Positions 1 to 6,081 of a DNA stretch of 64,000 nt are shown here, one piece after another (the stretch's first letter is position 1; every line of letters starts with the position of its first letter). The notes under the pieces were generated by a model that was not told the DNA's origin, made no database searches, and worked only from the letters and a program-made list of their open reading frames with translations. The stretch is from Verrucomicrobiaceae bacterium. GTDB lineage: Bacteria; Verrucomicrobiota; Verrucomicrobiia; Verrucomicrobiales; Verrucomicrobiaceae. The stretch covers positions 124,001 through 188,000 of the forward strand of contig CANGYJ010000002.1 in the NCBI GenBank assembly GCA_947458455.1. Reading direction: 5' to 3'. The position numbers and the translations under genes were made by a program.

Positions 1-976
1 TGCCAAAGCTGGGATAGCAGGCTCCGCGAATGAGCTGATACACGGGTGAGCTATGGCAGTCGGCGCTGTAGAGATTGCCGTAGCGGTCCCACGCGAGGCC
101 GAAGGGATTGACCTGGCCGCTGGTGTAGCGTTCGACCTTGGAGCCATCGGGACGAAAACGAAACACGTTGCCGGATTGGAGTTCGAGACGGCGGCCAGGA
201 ATGTCGAATGACGAATGCGGAATGACGAATGAATGACGAGGCTCGAATGACGAATCGCTGGATTTCGGGTTTGGGGCATTCGGGCTTCTTTCGTCATTCG
301 GAATTCGTTCATTCGTTATTTTCCCATCGTCTCGCCATCGATCGGCGCGGACTTCAAACCGGCTGGTGTTGTTAAAGCCGTGCGTGGCATAGACCCAGCC
401 GTCGAGGCCGAGGCGGAAGCTGCTGCACATGCCGTGGGTGTCTTTTTCGTAGCCAAGCGGGCCGAAGAGGACTTCGCGGAGGTCGGCGCGGTCGTCGCCG
501 TCGGTGTCGGCGAAGTACCAGATGTTGGGGATGCTGAAGGCGATGCAGCCAGCCTTGTGCTCGGGCTTGTGCCAGGGGAGGACGCCGGTGGGGATGTTTA
601 AGGCGTCGGCGAAGACGGTGACTTTGTCGGCGCGACCGTCGCCATCGGTGTCTTCGAGGATCTTGATGGCATCGCGGCTGTCTTGGACGCGAGTGCCTTG
701 AGGGTCGGACCAGCGTTTCTTGTCGGCGGCGTAGGGATACTCGACGGTGGAGGAGACCCAGAGTCGGCCTTTGGCGTCGAAGGCGAGGTTGATGGGTTTG
801 TTGATTTGCGGCTCGGCGGCGAAGAGCTGGACGTCGAAGCCTTCGGGGACGTGTAGCGCGGCGCGTTCGGCCTCGGGTGAAAGCGCGGGTGTTTCGCGGA
901 TGAGGCGGTCCTTGGGCTCGGCGGCGAAGAGGGGAAGTGCCAGAATGAGGAAGAAAAGATGACGCACGCTTTTCAT
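1..976 (-). CDS. PVC-type membrane-bound dehydrogenase (sorbosone-dehydrogenase-like), C-terminus off window
   Basis: The frame is open from an ATG at 976 down to base 1, giving 325 residues of a longer protein whose C-terminus lies outside the window. Residues 1-19 form a signal peptide, so export is expected. The body matches the N-terminal beta-propeller of the putative membrane-bound dehydrogenase family common in Planctomycetes and Verrucomicrobia: EGFDVQLFAAEP near 45, two DTDGDxRAD calcium-type loops near 109 and 158, and the GQVNPFG and YSADCH motifs near 287 and 304. Substrate is unknown. Residues of about 213-260 are odd: they are translated from a heptad-phased repeat tract of the intergenic type, inserted without breaking the frame. 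Confidence 0.82.
   Translation of the reverse strand, partial: MKSVRHLFFLILALPLFAAEPKDRLIRETPALSPEAERAALHVPEGFDVQLFAAEPQINKPINLAFDAKGRLWVSSTVEYPYAADKKRWSDPQGTRVQDSRDAIKILEDTDGDGRADKVTVFADALNIPTGVLPWHKPEHKAGCIAFSIPNIWYFADTDGDDRADLREVLFGPLGYEKDTHGMCSSFRLGLDGWVYATHGFNNTSRFEVRADRWRDDGKITNERIPNDERSPNAPNPKSSDSSFEPRHSFVIPHSSFDIPGRRLELQSGNVFRFRPDGSKVERYTSGQVNPFGLAWDRYGNLYSADCHSSPVYQLIRGACYPSFG
200..323. repeat. Heptad-phased GAATGAC repeat tract inside a gene
   Basis: About 124 bp built from GAATGAC, GAATGCG and GAATCGC units on the plus strand, with an oppositely oriented TTCGTCATTCG part at 290-315. It looks like an intergenic short tandem repeat but sits inside the dehydrogenase frame, where it encodes a low-complexity Asn/Ser/Pro-rich stretch. 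Confidence 0.8.
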
Positions 977-996
977 TAGGTTCGGAATCGAGTGGG

Positions 997-1983
997 TTAG
1001 CGTGGCGGCGGAATGTCGATGGCCGATTGCTGATTGCTGATGGTTGAAGGGAAGAACAGGGAGGCGATGAAGCCGGTGAAAAGCACGGTGGCGAAGGGAG
1101 CGAGGCCGATTTTGAGGTTGGTGCCGATCCAGGGGAGGGTTTCGCCACGGTTGAGGGCCTCGGAGGTGAGGGTGAGGGCGGTGAAGTATTTCAAACCGAA
1201 CACCCAGCCGGCATGCAGGCCGATGGGGAGCCACAAACGACCGGTGCGGAGTCGCGTGAAGGCCAGGACGGCGCCGACAGCGGTCAGCGTGAGGAATTCG
1301 GCGAGGAAGATACGGAGGTCTCCAAAGCCGCTGAAGAGTCGCACGAGCACGGCGAAGCCGCTGTGCCAGCGGACGTCGGCATCGGCGAGCTGCCAGTCGC
1401 CGGGTGGTCGTAGGAAGTGGACGATGGCGAAGATGAAGGTGCACCAGATGAAGGCGGTTTTGGGCTTCATGGTGCGCAGGAGGATGCCGAGGAGGGCTCC
1501 GCGAAAAAACAGCTCTTCGATGATGCCGGCACCAAAGGCAGCGGTGAGGTGCGAGGAGACGCGAAACCATGCCGCGTCGGGTTTGAGCGTGTAGATGCCG
1601 TTTTGGATGAAAAGCAGGCCGAGGCCGAAAAGGAGTCCGGCGGCCAAAAGGAAGCCGGTGAGGCCTTGTTTGAGGCCGGAGGCGGCGGGCGCGAAAGCGG
1701 GCAGAACGCTGCGATCGAGCCGGATGGCCTTCAACAGCGGCCAGATGAGCACGATGGCGAGGACGAGGACGGCGCGGTTGAAGTAGCGAGTGAAGTGGGC
1801 GCGTTCGATCTCGCTGAGGAGCCACTTTACGATGCCCCAATTGTGCATGGAGGAGGCGGTGAGCCAGCTTTGCGCCCATTTGCCGAGGTCGAAGAGGATC
1901 GGCGCGAGCAGGGCACCGCCCACCAGCACGGCGGCGAGGTAGGCGAAGAGCGGCGGCAAAGCGGAGCGTGTGTGGGGTTGCAT
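997..1983 (-). CDS. CPBP family intramembrane metalloprotease
   Basis: A 328-residue polytopic membrane protein of the CPBP (Abi/Rce1-like) glutamic protease family. The EELFFRG motif in mid-protein supplies the catalytic glutamates, and the downstream FIFAIVHF and LHAGWVFG segments supply the conserved histidines. At least eight hydrophobic segments are visible. ATG at 1983 is chosen because the longer frame runs through the divergent gene at 2023. The last residues (ISNQQSAIDIPPPR) come from a heptad repeat that supplies the stop codon. The family trims prenylated proteins or acts in immunity to bacteriocins; the target here is unknown. Confidence 0.85.
   Translation of the reverse strand: MQPHTRSALPPLFAYLAAVLVGGALLAPILFDLGKWAQSWLTASSMHNWGIVKWLLSEIERAHFTRYFNRAVLVLAIVLIWPLLKAIRLDRSVLPAFAPAASGLKQGLTGFLLAAGLLFGLGLLFIQNGIYTLKPDAAWFRVSSHLTAAFGAGIIEELFFRGALLGILLRTMKPKTAFIWCTFIFAIVHFLRPPGDWQLADADVRWHSGFAVLVRLFSGFGDLRIFLAEFLTLTAVGAVLAFTRLRTGRLWLPIGLHAGWVFGLKYFTALTLTSEALNRGETLPWIGTNLKIGLAPFATVLFTGFIASLFFPSTISNQQSAIDIPPPR
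1011..1045. repeat. Heptad-phased repeat at the 3' end of the CPBP gene
   Basis: On the minus strand the tract reads as TCAGCAA, TCAGCAA, TCGGCCA, TCGACAT, a 7-bp phased array. It encodes the last residues of the CPBP protease and lies just outside the start of the dehydrogenase gene. Confidence 0.65.
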
Positions 1984-2022
1984 GCGCAGGCGGACGATTG
2001 CATGCTGGCTGCACACGAATCC

Positions 2023-2325
2023 ATGAAAAAGAACCAGGCGCATGAATGGCACGAGCAAATCGAACCCCGCAGAAAGCGCTATGTGCGTGCCTACTGGGAC
2101 TTCCGGAACTGGGTTTGGCATTACCTGATCGAACCGGAGATGCCAGGCTGGGAACCTTTGGAAAATCCGACGGACGATGACTGGCTGGCGCTGCGGGATC
2201 TGATGTTTCGCAAGTATCAGCGGAAGAAGTATCCTCTGAAGTACATCGAGATGGTGGACAAGGTGCTGAAGGAAAAGGGCCTGAAGGGTGATGAGCCTTC
2301 GAGCGAGCAGTTGCGGCGGGATTGA
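2023..2325 (+). CDS. Hypothetical protein, 100 aa
   Basis: Small soluble protein rich in Trp, Tyr, Lys and Arg (NWVWHYLIEPEMPGW near residues 29-43; YQRKKYPLKYIEMVDKVLKEKG towards the C-terminus). The aromatic/basic composition and mixed helices look like a real protein rather than a shadow frame, and the gene is divergent from the CPBP gene with 39 bp between the starts. I do not recognise the family. An upstream extension of the frame runs antisense through the CPBP gene and is rejected. Confidence 0.62.
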   Translation: MKKNQAHEWHEQIEPRRKRYVRAYWDFRNWVWHYLIEPEMPGWEPLENPTDDDWLALRDLMFRKYQRKKYPLKYIEMVDKVLKEKGLKGDEPSSEQLRRD

Positions 2326-2365
2326 TGGAGTGTTGGAATCGTGGAGTGATGGAGGATTGGGAAGG
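2324..2365. repeat. 8-bp phased TGGANNNN repeat tract
   Basis: Consecutive octads TGGAGTGT, TGGAATCG, TGGAGTGA, TGGAGGAT and TGGGAAGG fill the gap between two convergent genes. Unlike the other tracts here the period is 8 rather than 7. Confidence 0.6.
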
Positions 2366-2381
2366 CATCACTCCCGATTGG

Positions 2382-3137
2382 CTATCTCGCTGGTGGCTGT
2401 GTGCGAATTTCCGCGATGAGACCTCCACCGAAGGGGGCGCCAAAGCGAGTGCTGACACTGACATCGGGGAAGCTGAGCTGCTCACCGCCGGTGTGGCTGC
2501 TGGCGCGTGAGATGATGCCGAGGATGGCGGCGACAAGGGCACCGCCGAGTAGAACGGCGAGGAGGAGGAGGGTGGAACCGCGTTCTTCCTTCGGAAACCA
2601 CACGGATTGTTTGAGGCGTACGGTTTCGAGCTCTCGCAACTGCTTGGCGACCTGATGGACGATGGTGGTGAGGCGCTCTTCGAGGGTGAGCTGGGTGTTG
2701 GCGATGGTGCGGTTCACCTCAAGGCCGAGCGTGGCGAGGGATGAGGCGGGGTAGCGATTCCAGAGGTCGGGAGAGAGGGAGAAGGCGAGGACATTCGCGG
2801 CGCGGTCGTAACCGAGCAGGATGGCCGCTTTGTCCCCGCTCCAGCGGATACGTGTGGCCTGCGCCTGGCGACGCGGGGTGAGGCCGCCGGTGGAGAAGCT
2901 GGTGGCGGTGAGCCAGACATCGCACTTCAAATCGGTGACGAGGGAGCGAATCTCCTGCGCGAGGGTTTGACGGGAGGCATCGCTCAGGGCGCGGGTGTCG
3001 TCGTAGATGCCATCGGCCGGGGCGGGGATGCTTTCGATGGCGGCGGAGGTCCAAGAGGTGAGGAGGACCAGGCACACGAGGGCTTTCCAGAGGCTGGAAA
3101 GAGGGGCTGATAGGGCGTGAAAGGTCTGACGGGCCAT
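2382..3137 (-). CDS. TPM domain protein, exported and membrane-anchored
   Basis: 251 residues. An N-terminal signal peptide (ALVCLVLLTSWTSA) is followed by a TPM fold: DDTRALSDASRQTLAQEI near residue 45, DVWLTATSF, and the strand AILLGYDRAANVLAFSLS. A single transmembrane helix (LLLLAVLLGGALVAAILGII) lies near residue 205 and a short glycine-rich tail follows. TPM proteins are linked to membrane-protein and photosystem II repair or to phosphatase activity; the role here is unknown. ATG at 3137 is chosen because it starts the signal peptide; the frame upstream runs into the nuoD promoter region. It is divergent from nuoD. Confidence 0.75.
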   Translation of the reverse strand: MARQTFHALSAPLSSLWKALVCLVLLTSWTSAAIESIPAPADGIYDDTRALSDASRQTLAQEIRSLVTDLKCDVWLTATSFSTGGLTPRRQAQATRIRWSGDKAAILLGYDRAANVLAFSLSPDLWNRYPASSLATLGLEVNRTIANTQLTLEERLTTIVHQVAKQLRELETVRLKQSVWFPKEERGSTLLLLAVLLGGALVAAILGIISRASSHTGGEQLSFPDVSVSTRFGAPFGGGLIAEIRTQPPAR

Positions 3138-3201
3138 GCGTGCGCCTACTATAGAGAGGGAGAGGGGTTGGCGAGGGCGGATTGTGGGTGGGGCGGGGAG
3201 C

Positions 3202-3219
3202 TTGTGAAACTTTTCACAA
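3202..3219. promoter_or_regulatory. CRP/FNR-like palindromic operator upstream of nuoD
   Basis: A perfect inverted repeat, TTGTGAAA-CT-TTTCACAA, contains the CRP consensus TGTGA-N6-TCACA at 3203-3218. It lies 64 bp before the nuoD start and 65 bp before the divergent TPM gene, so it could control either. A Crp/Fnr-family regulator is inferred only from the site. Confidence 0.6.
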
Positions 3220-3282
3220 AATCGTGTTGCCGCTCTTTCGTGGGCGACGAATAAGTCGCGCACTTCCCCACTTTCCGAACGC

Positions 3283-4542
3283 ATGCCCACTGTCACCCGA
3301 GAATACGAGGCTCCCGATACCGCCGCCAAGGCCGCCCGGCATCTCGAATCCGTGGAAGAGACCACGACGGACATCGTGGGCGAGAAATTGGTCCTCAACA
3401 TGGGCCCCAGCCATCCGGCGACGCACGGCGTGCTGCGCCTAATCCTCGAACTGGACGGTGAAATCATCACGAGGGCCGATCCCGATGTGGGCTTCCTGCA
3501 TCGCGGTGATGAGAAGATCGCCGAGAACATGCACTACAACCAGTTCGTGCCTTACACGGACCGCTTGGACTATCTCGCGCCGCTGGCGAACAACGTGGCC
3601 TATGCGCTGGCGGTGGAAAAGCTGATGGGATGGGAGTTGCCGGAGCGTGGCAAGGCTATCCGCGTGCTCTGCTGCGAGCTGGCCCGCATTTCGGCGCACA
3701 TGCTGGGTGTCGGGGTCTTCGCGATGGATGTGGGCGCGATGACGGTCTTCCTCTACACCTTCACGGAGCGTGAGAAGATCTACAATCTGTGCGAACAACT
3801 CACCGGCGCACGCTTCACGACGAGCTACACCCGCGTGGGTGGCCAGACGCGTGACCTGCCAGCAGGGTTTGAGGCTGCGGTGACGACTTTCTTGAACGAG
3901 CTGGAGCCGGTGATCGATGAGATCGACAAGCTGCTCTCCCGGAACGCGATTTTCATTCAGCGCACGCAGGACATCGGCGTCATCTCGCGGGATGAAGCCA
4001 TCGCGTATGGCATCACCGGGCCGAATCTGCGCGGTTCAGGTGTGGAGTTCGATGTGCGGAAGGCGCACCCCTACCTCGACTACGAGAAGTATGAGTTCGA
4101 CATCCCGGTGGGCACGAAGGGCGATTGCTATGATCGCTACCTCGTTCGTATGGAAGAGATGCGCCAGAGCGTGCGCATCCTTCGCCAGGTGCTGAAGAAT
4201 CTGCCCGGCGGTGCGATCAATGTGGCTGAAGCGAAGGGCTTGCTACCGAAGAAGGAGAAGGTCCTCATGAAGATGGAGGAGCTGATCCACCACTTCATCA
4301 TCGCCACGCAGGGCATCGACGCTCCGGCAGGTGAAGTTTATTTCTCCGCCGAAAATCCGAAGGGCGAGCTGGGCTTCTATATCAACAGCACCGGTGGCGG
4401 TGTGCCGCATCGCCTGAAGATCCGCAGCCCCTCCTTCCTGAATCTCTGCATTCTTTCCAAGCTGCTGCCTGGCCACATGATCAGCGACGTGCCTGCCGTG
4501 CTCGGCAGCCTCGACTTCGTCATGGGCGAGTGCGACCGCTGA
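3283..4542 (+). CDS. nuoD: NADH-quinone oxidoreductase subunit D
   Basis: A 419-residue 49-kDa-type subunit of respiratory complex I, in the peripheral arm close to the quinone site. Typical family blocks are visible: LNMGPSHPATHGVLRL near residue 50, DPDVGFLHRGDEKIAE near 82, the YNQFVPYTDRLDYLAPLANN block that includes quinone-site residues, and the C-terminal GSLDFVMGECDR. Length is normal. Only nuoE follows; nuoA-C and nuoF-N are not in the window, so the complex I genes are split in this genome. A CRP-like palindrome lies upstream. Confidence 0.97.
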   Translation: MPTVTREYEAPDTAAKAARHLESVEETTTDIVGEKLVLNMGPSHPATHGVLRLILELDGEIITRADPDVGFLHRGDEKIAENMHYNQFVPYTDRLDYLAPLANNVAYALAVEKLMGWELPERGKAIRVLCCELARISAHMLGVGVFAMDVGAMTVFLYTFTEREKIYNLCEQLTGARFTTSYTRVGGQTRDLPAGFEAAVTTFLNELEPVIDEIDKLLSRNAIFIQRTQDIGVISRDEAIAYGITGPNLRGSGVEFDVRKAHPYLDYEKYEFDIPVGTKGDCYDRYLVRMEEMRQSVRILRQVLKNLPGGAINVAEAKGLLPKKEKVLMKMEELIHHFIIATQGIDAPAGEVYFSAENPKGELGFYINSTGGGVPHRLKIRSPSFLNLCILSKLLPGHMISDVPAVLGSLDFVMGECDR

Positions 4543-4577
4543 TTTTTTACCCTCAACCGATTTTGACCGACCCACGC

Positions 4578-5078
4578 ATGGCCTTTGAAGTTTCAGCAGA
4601 ATTGGAGAAGCAGATGGATGAGGCCATCTCGCACTATCCGGTGTCGAAACGCAGTGCGGTGCTGCCGCTGCTGCATCTCATGCAGCATCATTTCCGCTAC
4701 ATCAGCGAGGAGGTGGTGAACTGGGTGTCCGCAAAACTCGGCCTGGAGCCGATTCAGGTGCTCGAAGTGGTCACTTTCTATCCCGGCTTCCGTCAAAGCG
4801 CTCCGGGCAAGTATCACATCCGCGTCTGCCGTACGCTTTCCTGTGCCATGGCGGGCAGCTACGAGCTGATGGAGTCTTTCTGCAAAACGGCGAACATCGA
4901 CCGCTCGCACATCGATCACCATCACCCGATCGCGGTGAGTGCCGACGGCAAATACAGCATCGAATTCGCCGAATGCCTCGCGAGCTGCGGCTTTGGCCCG
5001 GTTTGCATGGTGGAGGACGATTTCTTCGAGAAGGTCGATCCGGCGAAGACGGCTGATTTGCTCGCGCAATACGCGTGA
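4578..5078 (+). CDS. nuoE: NADH-quinone oxidoreductase subunit E
   Basis: 166-residue thioredoxin-like 2Fe-2S subunit of complex I, part of the NADH-oxidising module with NuoF. The cluster ligands are visible as C-x4-C in RVCRTLSCAM and C-x3-C in AECLASCGFGPVC. ATG at 4578 starts a family-like N-terminus (MAFEVSAELEKQ); an alternative GTG at 4530 would overlap the end of nuoD by 13 bp. It follows nuoD by 35 bp and is surely co-transcribed. No nuoF follows, since the next gene is convergent. Confidence 0.95.
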   Translation: MAFEVSAELEKQMDEAISHYPVSKRSAVLPLLHLMQHHFRYISEEVVNWVSAKLGLEPIQVLEVVTFYPGFRQSAPGKYHIRVCRTLSCAMAGSYELMESFCKTANIDRSHIDHHHPIAVSADGKYSIEFAECLASCGFGPVCMVEDDFFEKVDPAKTADLLAQYA

Positions 5079-5087
5079 GCATGAAAA

Positions 5088-5116
5088 AGCGGCGGTTCCG
5101 CATGGAGACCGCCGCT
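5088..5116 (-). terminator. Rho-independent terminator of the pseudopilin gene
   Basis: AGCGGCGGT and ACCGCCGCT arms enclose an 11-nt loop. Read on the minus strand the stem is followed by TTTTT, so it ends the pseudopilin transcript and may also stop nuoDE read-through. Confidence 0.75.
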
Positions 5117-5136
5117 GAAGGGGTGACGATAGAATT

Positions 5137-5796
5137 TTACTCGCGCCAGGAGGCAACATCGTCACCGGTCAATTGAACGAGGTCTTTGCCGATGCTATAG
5201 ATCGCCACGTCCGTGGGAAGGAACTGCGGTGGCGGGCTGACTTGGCTTTGGGAAATCTTAGGGTCTTGATTCATGACATCAGGGTTCTCAAGCTTCCGGT
5301 CCAAGTTGGTATCGAGCAGCACATAAAAAGGAGAGCCCCACATATCGAGCAGGCTGAAAGGCGACTGAGTACCCACCAATCCATTGCGGCCATTCTTCGC
5401 CACTTTGAAGGTCACAAACTCGATGCCCTTTGGGTTGAGATTGATACTGCCGCCACTGCTTCCGCTGGCGGCGCCCGGCTGCTGAGCCGCGTCACCCATC
5501 AAGGTGTCAACGATGGTGGAGTTTTGATCTGTCAAAATCGGCTGGGCATCATCACCGCCACCGCTGGCGAGTAGAGCCGGGTCGATTGGGTAACGGTTGT
5601 ATTCGACCTGATAGTTGCTGATACCTGTCTTGAGACTGATGATCGCATTGCGAACCTCAAGCTTGCGGGCGTCTTCCATCATCTTTGGGGCCTGCGAGAT
5701 GACGAGGCCCGCGAGAACGGCGATGATGGTGATGACGACCAGGAGTTCAATGAGGGTGAAGCCTCGCCGGGAGGAGATGTGAGCTGGAGTTTTCAT
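5137..5796 (-). CDS. Type II secretion/type IV pilin-like prepilin (GspG-like)
   Basis: 219 residues. The N-terminus carries a class III prepilin signal, RRGFTLIELLVVITIIAVLAG: cleavage by prepilin peptidase after Gly, Glu at +5 of the mature protein, then a hydrophobic helix. The following helix (MMEDARKLEVRNAIISLKTGISNYQVEYNRYP) and the WGSPFYVLLD motif match GspG-type major pseudopilins, which form a periplasmic pseudopilus or an adhesive filament. A Gly/Ser-rich loop lies near residues 78-112. No secretion genes are adjacent. ATG at 5796 is preferred to a TTG six bases upstream. Confidence 0.85.
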   Translation of the reverse strand: MKTPAHISSRRGFTLIELLVVITIIAVLAGLVISQAPKMMEDARKLEVRNAIISLKTGISNYQVEYNRYPIDPALLASGGGDDAQPILTDQNSTIVDTLMGDAAQQPGAASGSSGGSINLNPKGIEFVTFKVAKNGRNGLVGTQSPFSLLDMWGSPFYVLLDTNLDRKLENPDVMNQDPKISQSQVSPPPQFLPTDVAIYSIGKDLVQLTGDDVASWRE

Positions 5797-5971
5797 GAGC
5801 AATGGGCGGTTTGAGTTGGTGGCGTCATGCTGACATGGAGTTGGGATACCTTCGACGCATGTGATGACGAATAGCTTTTATCAGGAAAAGAATCCGTACG
5901 TCAATAGCCGTGTCTGAATGTCTCGCGCTGGTTCATCACGGTGGTGTTGTGATGCGACACTGAAGTTTTCA

Positions 5972-5999
5972 TTGTCAACAAACGCTTGCATCATATAAT
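5972..5999 (+). promoter_or_regulatory. Sigma-70-type promoter of ppdK
   Basis: TTGTCA at 5972-5977 and TATAAT at 5994-5999 are separated by 16 bp, close to the housekeeping consensus. It sits in an AT-rich stretch (5870-6080) unlike its surroundings. The start of transcription would be near 6006, leaving a leader of about 75 nt before the ppdK ATG. No strong Shine-Dalgarno site is visible there. Confidence 0.72.
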
Positions 6000-6081
6000 C
6001 CATCAATATAAATCGCCGATTCAATCCCACTCAAACATCGACAACACACTCGGATCACATTGATCGACCGAAATTAAAACC

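Noticed and set aside
1417-2022. N-terminal extension of the 100-aa hypothetical protein
   Set aside because: This part is antisense to the CPBP protease and has Glu/Gly-rich shadow composition.
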